From assembly GCA_024232355.1 (NCBI GenBank), contig JAAEPW010000200.1, positions 1-52,779 of the forward strand: a stretch of 52,779 bases of DNA, read 5' to 3'. Below, piece by piece: positions 44,301 to 52,779 of the stretch. Each line of letters begins with the position of its first letter. Position 1 is the stretch's first letter. The DNA comes from Chloroflexota bacterium. GTDB lineage: Bacteria; Chloroflexota; Anaerolineae; B4-G1. The notes below the pieces were generated by a model. That model was not told where the DNA came from and made no database searches. It saw only the letters and a list, made by a program, of their open reading frames with translations. The position numbers and the translations under genes were made by a program.

Positions 44301-47300
44301 AACACCATACGCATAGTTTTGATAAAAGGTGCTATTTTCCACATAGAGCCAGCCATAGTTGAGGATAGCGCCAGCAGAACCATCCGCTTTGTTGTCGATC
44401 AAGAGGCTGTTTTTAATGTCCAGCGTGGCGCTGACCTCGTTAGAAATAGCGCCTCCCCAGCCATCCTCATCCGGAGTCCCTGTCTCTTCGGCCACGTTGT
44501 CGGCCAGGGTCAGCGTATCGAGGCTGAGCGTGCCCTCGTTGAGGATGCCGCCACCCATAAAGCCCGTGCCGCTGACCACGTTCAGGTGGCTCAAGGTAAC
44601 GTCGGTTCCGGCCCAGACGTAAAAGGGCCGTACGTCACGGCTGCCGTCGTTGCCCGAATCGCCGCTGATGGTGATCGCGCGCCCGGAACCGTCGATGGTC
44701 ACGTCGCCGCTGATCGCCAGGGTGGAACTGAGATAGATGTTATAATCGGCGGCAAAGGTGATATAGTCAGTACACCCCTGGGCCAGCAGATCGCGCAGCG
44801 AGCCGGGGCCGCTGTCGGCGTCGGTGGTGACGACGACCTGGGTGTTGCAGGCATACCAGGTGGCCTGAGCGATGTTGTCGCCGCCATAGATGTCATTAGA
44901 ACTGCTGATATAGGCCGTATTGGAGAGGGTTCCCGCCCCGTCGAGGGTTCCCCAAACGGTGATGCTGGCGTCCTGACCGGGGGGCAGGTCCGCTGCCGTC
45001 CAGGCGAACGCGGTCCCGGCAATGGGCGAGATGCTCACGCCTTTATAGTCAAAGCTGTACGGGCCTTGTATTTCTGCCAACAGGGTGTCGGTGATGACGA
45101 CGCCGGTGGCTGTCTCATTGCCCGCGTTGATAAAACTCAAGGTGTAGGCTATCGGTTCGCCAGAGTCAGCGATGACGGGGGTGACGGTCTTACTCAGAGT
45201 GGGGTTGGCCCCATCCGCTTCGTGAGCGCCGCGATCACAGAGGTTGCTGTATTGGGTGCGGGCGCTGTCGCGCTGGTCCAGGCTGGTGCAGTAGGCGGTG
45301 TCGCCCGTGGCGATGGCCGGACTGCCTACCAGTAGTTCCAGGTTCAGAGTATCGCCGCCGTGATAATCGAGCGTGCCCAGCTTGGGGTCGGCGCTGCTAT
45401 AGCCGGTCAAGATGTCGCCCTCGTTACAGTCGCCGCTCCCGATGATGTTGTTGATGTTTTCGTGGAACGAATCGCCTTCCACAAAGCAGTCGGCGGTAAA
45501 GCTGGAATAATTGTCGGCGATAATCGAGTTCCTGATATAGACTGTGCCCCAGTTATCCCAAAAGCCGCCAATGTCGTCAGCGCTATTCCTGGCAATCGTT
45601 GTATGGGTCAATGTAATTACTCCGCTATTGAAAACGCCGCCCCCTGCGGCGGCGCAGGTGTTGCTAACAACCGTGCTATTTATCAAATGGGCATAGCCCG
45701 TGTTCCGTAGCCCGCCCCCTTGGTCATCAGCATAATTATCATAAAGGACACTGCTCTCCAGGGTCAGGTCGCCCTCGTTAAAAATGCCGCCGCCAACATT
45801 ATCCGGGAAAATACCTGTAGCGGAGCCACTGATAACGCTCAAATGGCTCAAAGTAACCACACCGCTTGGCTCGATGATAAAGGGCCGCAGATCCCGAGTG
45901 CCGTCGCCATAGCGGTCACCGCTGATGGCGATCTGGTGGCCAGAGCCATCGATGGTGACGCCGCTGCGGTCGAGGGTGAGGGTACTGCTGAGGTAGATGG
46001 TATAGTCGGCGTCAAACGTGATGCGGCCACCCTCGCACAAGTCCTCTATCGCCTGGCGCAGCGAGCCGGGGCCGCTGTCGTTGGCGTTGGTCACGACGAT
46101 GTCTGTGTAATGGCACAGGAGCGACGTCAAGATGACGGTGTTGTTGCCCGCGTTGGCCGCGTCTTCTGAGGCGCTGATGACAGCCTGATGGCTGATGGTT
46201 GCGCCAGTGCCCAGGTTGTCTACCACGCCGATGACGGTGATGACCCCACCCTGGCCTGGGGCCAGGTCACTCGCGGTCCACTCAAAGGCGCTGGCAGGGG
46301 TGTAGGTGATGCTGACGCCAGGGTCGGGAGATGTTTGATAACTAGGGCTGAGGATGCCCGCCGAGAGGGTGCTGGTCAGAGCCACGTCGGTCAGTGTTTC
46401 GCCGGTGCTGTTGTTGGCAAAGGTCACGGTATAGGTGACCGGCTGGCCCACCTGGGGATATTCTGGCTCGACGGCCAGAGCTATGCCAATATCCACGTAA
46501 TCCACCTCAAAAGCGCCCACGTCGCAGTTGGAGCCTTGCGGGCGGCCATAACCGCGCTGGTCGGTGGCGGGGCATAGGAAAAAGTAGCCGGGGCTGTCGC
46601 CCGCATTGTAGGCGGGGCTGTCGGCGGTGATGGCCATAGTCTCGGTGTCGCCGCCATTGTCGGCCAGCGGACCAAGCTGCGGGTCGGCCAAAATTATCGA
46701 GTTGCTGCCAGATTCGCAGCGGCTGGTGGGGGTTTCCATCACATTTTGATTAAGGACGTGATAGCCCCCCTGCGAGTCACAATCGAGGTCGCTATTGTCG
46801 GCAATGATGTTATAGCGCACGTAAACCAGCCCGCCGTACAGGAAAATCCCGCCAAAGTTATTGTCGTCACCGTCTCCCGCGCCGGTTTGATTGTTGGCGA
46901 TAGTGTTGTATTCCAGTTTCATATAGCCGTTGGTGTTGCGCAGAGCGCCGGCGTAATAGACGCCAGTGTTGTCATACAGGGTGTTGTTGGTCAGTACGAC
47001 ATCGCCGTACCAGTTGTAAAGCGCCCCACCCTGGTCGGCGACGTTCCCTTGGAAGGTGCTGCCGCTGACGTTCAGTTCTCCATTCAAATCGTTATAGATA
47101 GCGCCGCCTCTAGAGTCATCCACTATGGGGCTGTCGCCATCTACGGTGTTGTCGGCCAAGGTGGTGTTGATGACCGTCAACTCGTTGCCATTGTAAATCG
47201 CTCCCCCGCGTTCGCCGCTATTGTTCATCAGGATACTGTTGATCACGGTCAACGCTGCGTCGGCGAAAATGCCGCCGCCGTGAGATCTTGTCCCATTCTT

Positions 47301-50300
47301 CAAGGTCAGATGGCTCAAGGTGACGTCGCCGCCGAGCACCAGCGCCACGCGGCCATTATTTTCGGCATCCAGAGTGGTGGGGTGCAGGTTGGCGTCGGGT
47401 GTTTGCAGCCATTGGGTGACAGTATAACCGCCCTGCACGGTGAGCGATTTATCGATGTAAAGAGTTTGGCTCAGGGTTCCAACCGCCACAACCCCAGGGC
47501 AGGTTCCGGCCACTTTGATGGTATCGCCGCTGCTGGCGGCATCGATGGCATCCTGCAGAATGCTCGAGTCGGTGCTGGCATAGTCGGTGATGTTGTCGCC
47601 ATTTGTTTCCACAAAGCAGTTGGCGGCGGTGACGGCAATCGTTACGGTGGCCGTATTTGTGATCACACCATCTCCGGCGGCGTACACAAAGGTATCGGCC
47701 CCTTCAAAGCTGAGGGTGGGGGTGTAGATAAAACTGCCGTCGGCGTCAAAGCTAAGACTCCCTTGTGCGGGCGCTTGTGTCAACTCGGCGCTAAAAGCAC
47801 TGCTGTCATTTTCTAGCACGCCAGGCGCGCTCATCACCAATTGCTTGCCCTGCGGGGTGGTATAGCTATCGTCTTCTACCAAGGCTCCAGGGCGGGCCAA
47901 CACGTAGAGACGGCGCAGGGTAAGATTACCAGCATTATTGGCCCCCGTCCAGTCGGGGTTTGCGCCAGACCAATTACCAATACCCATTTCATCTTGATAG
48001 AATGCCGCCGACCAGCCGTTCCAGGCCATGATCGTTTGACCTGCACCATAGTTGTGTATCTGGAATGATCCACTTTCACCGATATCCTGGGAGTCGTCAA
48101 AGTCATAGAGGCCATCGCTGCCGCCCAGGCCAGAATCCGCCAGTTTATCGGTGGCGTAATACCAGAATTCAAGATTGCCGGTGTTGACGGTCCCTGTCAC
48201 CACGCCGGGCTGGTTCGAGTCAACGTACATGTCGCTGACAGTTTGCTCAAAGCTGGGGGTATTATTGTACCACGACGGGACGCTAATTTCACCTGGGTCT
48301 GGACTGAAAGCAGGCATGGAGACGTAGGCCCAGGTAATGACCTGGGTCTCGGTCAAGACCAACTCCATATAGTAGGCCACCCGATCATACGCGCCCAGGG
48401 TCGCTGAATTATCAACGGCGTAATCAGGTTCCCGAGTCCAGTCATAATCGGCATTTTCTAGCATGTCCAGTTCATACACGAACTGATAATCCCAGGCCTG
48501 CGGCACGTTGTCAAACACGTTGTACTTTTCACCAGGGGCCAGCAGCAGCGTAAAGTATTCGGCGTCATCAAACTGTACGCCATTCAAGCTGGCCACGTCG
48601 CCGTCCACGCTTGCTCCTGTGGTATGGAGGGTAGCGCCACTGCTAAAGTCGCTGTCATTGTCGCGCACCAAGGCTACCCAGGCAGCGTTGGGAGTATAGC
48701 CCAGGCCGCCCAGGTCAAAAGAGACCGTCACGTCGTCCAGACTGCCGCTGGTTTGCACCCGCCACACGCGGTCAAGAATCTGGTAGGCAACATTGTTTAC
48801 AGTGATGGTTTTGGTGGCCGTCAGCAGGCCGTCGTCGTTGCCCCAGACCAGGAAGGACTGGTCATTGGAACTGGATTGCGGGTTGGTGATGGCGCTGCCC
48901 TGGGCAATGGTCACGATGGCGTCGCTGTTGGCGCTCTTGGATCTCCACTGGGCCAGCCCGCTATTATTGTCGCGCCCAATACCGGCCACGTCGTTGTACG
49001 TGCCGCTGTTGCGGGCCGCGCCCCAGATAGTTGTGCCAAAAGAGTCCACGTAATCCTGGCTGGTGGTGAGCGTGACGCCGTATTTCAGGGCCAGGTAAGA
49101 CTCGATCTGATTACGCTCGGCGCTATCTAGCGCCTCGCTAAAGGCGATCACTTCGGCCACGTCGCCGCCGATGGGGTGGTTGTAGGTGCCAAAAGCCCCC
49201 AGTCCCAATCTACCTGGCGAGGCGGTGGGGCCAGAGTTGGTGGTATGGTCTGCGCCGTCTATCCAAAAGGTCGAGGCCGACTTGTTATTTCTGGCCGTGG
49301 TCAGATAGAACTGGCCTTGTGTCAAGCCAAAGCCTGAGGAGACCCAACCACCAGCATAGTGCTGAATTTGATCGTTGTAGGGGCCAATGAACCAGTTGTT
49401 ATCCTGGCTTTGCACTGCTCTGCGCCAGGCCGAGGTCGAGTTAGTGTTGAACACGGTCAAAATGGTATACGAGGAACTGATCGCCAGCGTGTCTGTGATC
49501 AATAAATCGTCGTTCGAGGCGTCAAAGCGCAGCACGGGGTAGCCGTTGACGACGTCGCTCTGGTAGGTGGGCTTGTGGCTGGCGACGCTTTGGGCGGCGT
49601 CATAATGACGGCCCGACTGGTCGGCCCAAGTGGTGACACTCGCGCCCGGTGTGGCGATGTCTGTGCCCGCGTCTGCTCTGAGCCACAGTTGCAGGTTATC
49701 GTCCACGCCGCCAGGGGAGAGGATGTTGTCTTTGCTGACGCAATTGCCCACCAGGTCGCAGGCGCTCATATAGCCGCTATAGCCGGTGGTGGTGATAACA
49801 ATGGTGGCTAGCGGCACGGTCAGTTGGGCCAGTTTTTGTTCACTGCCAAATATGGTCGTGAACCAATCCGCGTCTTCGTAGATGGCCGTGGGTGAGCCGC
49901 CGCCGATGGGGCATTCCCAGCCCGATTGAACCAGGTTATAGTCGGTGGCCGTGCAGCCAATCTGGAACTCGCTGTTTTGCCCATCAAGGAATTCAAAAAC
50001 AAAGTCCAGACGGGGCGCTAGCAGATCCACGGTCCCCGTCCAGGCGTTGAGAATGACGCTCTGGTTGCCCAGCGTATCTGTGACTTTGAGGTCGATGCGA
50101 TAGGGGCCTTCCAGGTTATTGGGCAGGGCCAATTGCCAGGTTCCAAAGAGTTGACCAACGTCGTCTAGCGTGGCGGCGTACCAGATCCCTTCGTCGTCGG
50201 CCAGGTCGCCCTCTTGAGCGTGCCGCAATCGCACCCACAGGCTATCAACGCCCACGTCCAGCGGGTTGGCGATACGCCAGATACTCTCGTCGTCCAAAGC

Positions 50301-52779
50301 GCCGCTGTAAATAGCCACTTCGTCCAGCAGGCCGTCAAAATAACGACCACCTAACGCTTGCCCCACCTCAAGCTCCCCTGTGCCGCTAAAGACATCGTGG
50401 CCCGTAACGGCCAGTTCAAGCTCGCCGTTGATAAAGAGGGCTTGTTCGCCACTATCCAGGTCGTAGCGCCAGGCCAGGTGAACCCATTGGCCGGTGCTCA
50501 AGGTGGTGGTGATGCCGGTGGTGTCGTCGCCCGTAAATCCCAGGTGCGGCTTGCCGTCTCGCAGGCCGACGAACAAGCCCTGATTGGCAGAGTTGATTCC
50601 GGCCCCCAGCACGGCCCGGTCGCCGCTCAGGTCATCGGCGTTCAACCAGGCCATAGCGGTAAAGCTGTCGTCGTACAGGCCCAGGTGCTCGGTGACAGAC
50701 ACAGCTGCAGTTCCGTAAACACTCAGGCCGTCGTCTACGCCATCAAAGCGCAGGGCGCTGCCATGCTGACCGCTCTGGCCCGCTGCGGGGCAAGCCGCGC
50801 CGCTGCACGTAGCCGCAAAGTGGTTGCCAGAGCCATCGCCAAACTCGGTTGCGCCCGCGGCCTCTTCAAAATGCAGGTGCAGACGGCTGCTCTGCGGCTG
50901 ATGCAATATATCGCCCACGGTCCCGCTCAACACAGAGGTGCTGGAGGTGATAAAGTAGGTCGAGATAATCAGATCGGCATAAGGGCCATAGCCATCCAAT
51001 TGTAGGTTGGCGGTGGTAGTGATGGGGTTGCCTACCTGATCCTGGGCATTGAGAACGAGGTCATAGTCTCCATAGGGCTTGACGTTGGGAATGGGATAGT
51101 CAAGCTGCCAATCGCCCGCGCTGATTTGCGCCTGTTGCAGGCCAGCGATTGATTGCCCACGCCAGTCTTGCAGTTCTACCAGCACGGCGTTATCCGAGAC
51201 GCCGCTTTCGCTATCGGCAATAGTGCCGCTCAAAAGGAGAGAATCGTCAACCTGCTGCACGGCGCTGGTCAAAGCAGCGTCAACGGTTACGATTGGCGGG
51301 GTGTTGTCCACGATTATTTCGCGGCTCACCTCGCCGCTGGCGTTACCAGCCGAGTCGGTAGCCCGCAAATAGACCCAGTGCGAGCCAGGGCTGACGGCGT
51401 CATAGGTGAAAACCCAGGCGCTTTTGTCCTGTGTGGCCGCTGTCCAGTCGCCGCCGTCAATTTTGTACTCGACCGTCACGATGGGCGAGGTGTCGTCGTG
51501 GGCATCGATGGCCATGATCTGCTCGGTGGTAGAGATGTGGTCGGTGTACAGGGCCAGCGACACCTGCGGCTGGTCGACGTCCACGATGACGGTGTGGTCC
51601 ATAGCCACGTCGAACCAGGCGTTCTGGTAATCGTGTAGCGCGGATACTTGATCTGCGCTCAAGGCTCCGCCGTAAATTACTACTTCATCCAGGTTGCCCA
51701 CCAGATTTTCGCCAATCACCAGATCAGAGGGGGCGGTACAATCTGTGCGCCAGGTAATGTCCTCATCGAAAACGCCTTTTAGTTGACCGTTAAAATAGAC
51801 TGCCAACCCGTCTGCGGCCAGGTGGGTGATCATAAGGTGCTGCCATTGATTTTTGCTGAACAAGCCATTGATGGTCTCGAAATGAGTGAACATACGGTAT
51901 ACTGTTTCTGGCTTGGTACACGTGGTGGTCACGCCTACTATTAAATTGCCGTCCGAGTCAATAAAAGCTTGAAACCTCTCGGCGTCATTGCTTGCGTTGC
52001 TGTCACTGATCTGGAATAAAAGGATATCTGATTGGGCAAAGGCGCGGGGATTGACCCACATGCCTACGCTAAAGTTGTTCTTGTTCAACTCGGCCACGCC
52101 AGACATGGTCAAGGAATCGTCACCGTCAAAGACCAGCGCCTCGCGCATCTGGCCCTTGTCGCCCGCGGCGGGGCAGTCAACACAGTCGGCGCTATAGGCA
52201 TACACGCTGTCATTGCCAAAACTCTGCGCGTTCAGGTTTTCGTCCAGGTGCAGGTTGACGATGGGCGCTTGCAGCATATAGTCCTCTACTTCATCCACGT
52301 CCAGCGCCCGCCGGACGATGCTTAAATCGTCAATCAGGCCGTCAAAATAGCTGTCGGGGTTGTTGATGGAACGCCCAATTTCCACTGTGCCGGCGCCCAC
52401 AAAGGCGGATTTACCGCCTTCACTGGTGTCCAGCACGCCGTTGACATAGATGGACTGGGTGCTGCTGTCTTTGTCATACACCCAGGCCAGGTGATACCAA
52501 CGCTCTGTTTCCAGGGTCGTAGCGCCCGCGGTGTCGTTGCTGAAAAAGCCCATATACGGCTTGGCGTCACGGATTATCAGGTGCAACCCCTCGTTTGCGG
52601 CCTGGGTAGGGGCGCCCAAGATGCTGCGGTCGCCGCTCAGGTCGTCGGCCTTGATCCAGGCCAGTACGCTAAAGCTGGTGTCGTACAGGCCCAGCAGGTC
52701 TGTGGTGGCCTCGACGGTGGCGTAATCGGCCACGCCATCGTAGCCGTCGTCGTCGGCCACGCCGCCGTCAAAGCGCAGG
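41361..52779 (-). CDS. Giant secreted LamG/beta-helix/DUF11/cadherin-like repeat protein (5' end outside window)
   Basis: About 3805 residues are visible; the frame is open to the window edge and the sequence there (LRFDGG) is mid-domain, so the N-terminus and signal peptide are missing. In order, with nucleotide ranges: LamG (to 52290), LamG (52230-51640), Ig-like (51600-51010), LamG (50960-50290), a LWLRADAGTD concanavalin-like domain with GIGRDNNSG (49720-48530), a cadherin-like/VCBS domain (47880-47630), then three [parallel beta-helix with choice-of-anchor-Q ending DQRG..CD.GA + DUF11] units (47600-46120, 46110-44860, 44850-43510), cadherin, DUF11, cadherin, DUF11, a cadherin-like domain (43500-41870), and two InlB-like repeats (41860-41405). 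It ends YLPLVLRNY. Polar Asp/Asn/Thr/Gly-rich composition and absence of catalytic motifs suggest an adhesin or matrix protein. Surface retention by the tail is inference. Confidence 0.9.
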   Translation of the reverse strand, partial: LRFDGGVADDDGYDGVADYATVEATTDLLGLYDTSFSVLAWIKADDLSGDRSILGAPTQAANEGLHLIIRDAKPYMGFFSNDTAGATTLETERWYHLAWVYDKDSSTQSIYVNGVLDTSEGGKSAFVGAGTVEIGRSINNPDSYFDGLIDDLSIVRRALDVDEVEDYMLQAPIVNLHLDENLNAQSFGNDSVYAYSADCVDCPAAGDKGQMREALVFDGDDSLTMSGVAELNKNNFSVGMWVNPRAFAQSDILLFQISDSNASNDAERFQAFIDSDGNLIVGVTTTCTKPETVYRMFTHFETINGLFSKNQWQHLMITHLAADGLAVYFNGQLKGVFDEDITWRTDCTAPSDLVIGENLVGNLDEVVIYGGALSADQVSALHDYQNAWFDVAMDHTVIVDVDQPQVSLALYTDHISTTEQIMAIDAHDDTSPIVTVEYKIDGGDWTAATQDKSAWVFTYDAVSPGSHWVYLRATDSAGNASGEVSREIIVDNTPPIVTVDAALTSAVQQVDDSLLLSGTIADSESGVSDNAVLVELQDWRGQSIAGLQQAQISAGDWQLDYPIPNVKPYGDYDLVLNAQDQVGNPITTTANLQLDGYGPYADLIISTYFITSSTSVLSGTVGDILHQPQSSRLHLHFEEAAGATEFGDGSGNHFAATCSGAACPAAGQSGQHGSALRFDGVDDGLSVYGTAAVSVTEHLGLYDDSFTAMAWLNADDLSGDRAVLGAGINSANQGLFVGLRDGKPHLGFTGDDTTGITTTLSTGQWVHLAWRYDLDSGEQALFINGELELAVTGHDVFSGTGELEVGQALGGRYFDGLLDEVAIYSGALDDESIWRIANPLDVGVDSLWVRLRHAQEGDLADDEGIWYAATLDDVGQLFGTWQLALPNNLEGPYRIDLKVTDTLGNQSVILNAWTGTVDLLAPRLDFVFEFLDGQNSEFQIGCTATDYNLVQSGWECPIGGGSPTAIYEDADWFTTIFGSEQKLAQLTVPLATIVITTTGYSGYMSACDLVGNCVSKDNILSPGGVDDNLQLWLRADAGTDIATPGASVTTWADQSGRHYDAAQSVASHKPTYQSDVVNGYPVLRFDASNDDLLITDTLAISSSYTILTVFNTNSTSAWRRAVQSQDNNWFIGPYNDQIQHYAGGWVSSGFGLTQGQFYLTTARNNKSASTFWIDGADHTTNSGPTASPGRLGLGAFGTYNHPIGGDVAEVIAFSEALDSAERNQIESYLALKYGVTLTTSQDYVDSFGTTIWGAARNSGTYNDVAGIGRDNNSGLAQWRSKSANSDAIVTIAQGSAITNPQSSSNDQSFLVWGNDDGLLTATKTITVNNVAYQILDRVWRVQTSGSLDDVTVSFDLGGLGYTPNAAWVALVRDNDSDFSSGATLHTTGASVDGDVASLNGVQFDDAEYFTLLLAPGEKYNVFDNVPQAWDYQFVYELDMLENADYDWTREPDYAVDNSATLGAYDRVAYYMELVLTETQVITWAYVSMPAFSPDPGEISVPSWYNNTPSFEQTVSDMYVDSNQPGVVTGTVNTGNLEFWYYATDKLADSGLGGSDGLYDFDDSQDIGESGSFQIHNYGAGQTIMAWNGWSAAFYQDEMGIGNWSGANPDWTGANNAGNLTLRRLYVLARPGALVEDDSYTTPQGKQLVMSAPGVLENDSSAFSAELTQAPAQGSLSFDADGSFIYTPTLSFEGADTFVYAAGDGVITNTATVTIAVTAANCFVETNGDNITDYASTDSSILQDAIDAASSGDTIKVAGTCPGVVAVGTLSQTLYIDKSLTVQGGYTVTQWLQTPDANLHPTTLDAENNGRVALVLGGDVTLSHLTLKNGTRSHGGGIFADAALTVINSILMNNSGERGGAIYNGNELTVINTTLADNTVDGDSPIVDDSRGGAIYNDLNGELNVSGSTFQGNVADQGGALYNWYGDVVLTNNTLYDNTGVYYAGALRNTNGYMKLEYNTIANNQTGAGDGDDNNFGGIFLYGGLVYVRYNIIADNSDLDCDSQGGYHVLNQNVMETPTSRCESGSNSIILADPQLGPLADNGGDTETMAITADSPAYNAGDSPGYFFLCPATDQRGYGRPQGSNCDVGAFEVDYVDIGIALAVEPEYPQVGQPVTYTVTFANNSTGETLTDVALTSTLSAGILSPSYQTSPDPGVSITYTPASAFEWTASDLAPGQGGVITVIGVVDNLGTGATISHQAVISASEDAANAGNNTVILTSLLCHYTDIVVTNANDSGPGSLRQAIEDLCEGGRITFDADYTIYLSSTLTLDRSGVTIDGSGHQIAISGDRYGDGTRDLRPFIIEPSGVVTLSHLSVISGSATGIFPDNVGGGIFNEGDLTLESSVLYDNYADDQGGGLRNTGYAHLINSTVVSNTCAAAGGGVFNSGVITLTHTTIARNSADDIGGFWDNWGTVYIRNSIIADNYSSFTADCFVEGDSFHENINNIIGSGDCNEGDILTGYSSADPKLGTLDYHGGDTLNLELLVGSPAIATGDTAYCTSLDQRDSARTQYSNLCDRGAHEADGANPTLSKTVTPVIADSGEPIAYTLSFINAGNETATGVVITDTLLAEIQGPYSFDYKGVSISPIAGTAFAWTAADLPPGQDASITVWGTLDGAGTLSNTAYISSSNDIYGGDNIAQATWYACNTQVVVTTDADSGPGSLRDLLAQGCTDYITFAADYNIYLSSTLAISGDVTIDGSGRAITISGDSGNDGSRDVRPFYVWAGTDVTLSHLNVVSGTGFMGGGILNEGTLSLDTLTLADNVAEETGTPDEDGWGGAISNEVSATLDIKNSLLIDNKADGSAGAILNYGWLYVENSTFYQNYAYGVGALDNAGTATVNNSTFAYNGYVEIGGVYNDGDGTLTLQNSILAHSGGTDCFNYGTVNITHTIVQTDSVVWSCGAALTGDPLLQSFGDYGGETATLALQLGSPALDAGDDATCAATDQRGFARPQGPGCDMGAYEYERPHLTLVKEVTPGNIDPGDSVTYTLRFVNDGGASAANVSITDTVPGQMINLNDAWAVDGGLTLSRTIDTTFTWTLNGDLGGGQGGVITITGQFTSPLPAGVLTNTAIIRGAQASYPVSATAQSSLTVNNIAPVMGAGAFMVFEDAPLGFSVGSVSATDANLDAFTYAISDGNSDSVFAIDKFSGQIVVTDTTWLNYESTEEYVLTIAATDGGLTGTNQATIVITDVMADLILNKTMAPLIADPGDTVSATLTYTNAGQDTASDVVIVEPLMHYLSAISYQTSLSASNIITYNDGSLYAWAIGSLPAGSGGAITLTGVLSRPLARGTSTHTAVITTTSYDLYPENNSVPYGVYINNIALVITPTILSVSEAALDGSEVGMVDVFDANGDTLAFTVTAGNEDGIFAVNGPDGLVTVADRSNLDYETQSQYVLDVDASDGVFSATSVVTINVVDADADLALLKTVTPTRADPGDTITYTLIFSNVGGDVAAGVVITDWLPFSVTVQSVISSGNVAITRALSSQTLEVFETSEVPPGGSDGIITLTAQLSSSLSASTFTNTATIATTSVESDTTNNTAEAGLIVQNVAPVAEDDVYAIGYETPLIVLAATGVLSNDLDVNGDPLTATLDSGPISGTLSLNLDGSFIYTPTAGFSGLDSFDYVVGDGALTDTATVLIDVGVAPTYTLTIAVDGTGSGSVDPDAGQHVYELGTIVTLTAAANLDSEFVGWNGALGGTTSPITLTMNANKAITATFDLLSTVPTYTLSVIISPTVGGMVALNPSGGVYVENSVVSMTAFPTTGYEFVAWSGDLVSALDLVTITMTQDMTVTANFDQTGFAIYLPLVLRNY

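Noticed and set aside
44121..45335. Long open frames on the plus strand opposite the giant gene (404, 356 and 215 codons)
   Set aside because: They are antisense to clear domain-coding sequence, lack ribosome binding sites and recognisable motifs, and their composition follows from the codon bias of the minus-strand gene.
1..52779. tRNA or rRNA genes
   Set aside because: I saw no cloverleaf with a GGTTCRANNCC T-arm in the intergenic gaps and no rRNA-like sequence; a tRNAscan-SE run would settle it.

Overview
The window reads as a chromosomal segment of a bacterium of the phylum Chloroflexota (Anaerolineae-like). The basis is gene content: long PAS/GAF signalling proteins, a DUF2085 membrane protein, an EtfAB pair, a COG2403-type GTPase, and a giant secreted repeat protein ending in the tail YLPLVLRNY that I associate with secreted proteins of this phylum. 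This assignment is inference. I found no tRNA, rRNA, CRISPR array, complete insertion sequence or phage gene.

Layout. 1-3.7 kb: a sensor-like PAS/GAF/PAS/GAF cytoplasmic half fused through one membrane helix to an extracellular LytR-CpsA-Psr (LCP) domain. 3.7-12.1 kb: a tight operon hisS, nadK, zinc-finger membrane protein, recN, acyltransferase-3, sbcC/rad50. 12.1-16.5 kb: two small membrane proteins, a ParM/StbA-like actin gene with a long N-terminal extension and a strong internal start, a small ParR-like partner, and a 2-hydroxyacid dehydrogenase interrupted by an in-frame TAG. 16.6-19.9 kb: two Yip1-like membrane proteins, lgt, and a coiled-coil zinc-ribbon protein. 20-23.4 kb: a PhoB-type response regulator followed by a membrane-anchored NACHT-HEAT ATPase. 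23.4-26.4 kb (minus): DUF2085, pgeF, yggS, yggT, yggU, with a tandemly repeated hairpin derived from the end of yggS. 26.5-27.8 kb: a single-domain response regulator and a divergent CheR-like protein. 27.9-31.05 kb (minus): etfB-etfA and ychF.

31-34 kb (minus) holds the most interesting locus: an Lrp/AsnC regulator, then a 195-aa protein that looks like a multi-core RiPP precursor (helical leader, a CxCxxC cluster and four GI[QRC]PD repeats), three tandem palindromic hairpins, and a B12-binding radical SAM enzyme, with ychF 10 nt downstream. Divergent from lrp, a consensus promoter next to a perfect 26-bp dyad drives a ~330-nt structured leader ending in an intrinsic terminator just before the COG2403-type GTPase gene, which is a candidate riboswitch or attenuator.

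35.6-41.3 kb: a QueG-like iron-sulfur protein, several dispersed palindromic repeats, and a 1251-aa receiver/PAS/GAF protein whose histidine-kinase core has lost its phosphoacceptor His and its ATP-site N, G1 and G2 residues (a pseudokinase). 41.36 kb to the end (minus): a giant (>3800 aa, N-terminus outside the window) secreted protein of LamG, Ig-like, beta-helix, DUF11 and cadherin-like modules.

Starts were moved from the longest open frame where a ribosome binding site supports a shorter or alternative start. All domain calls are by eye.
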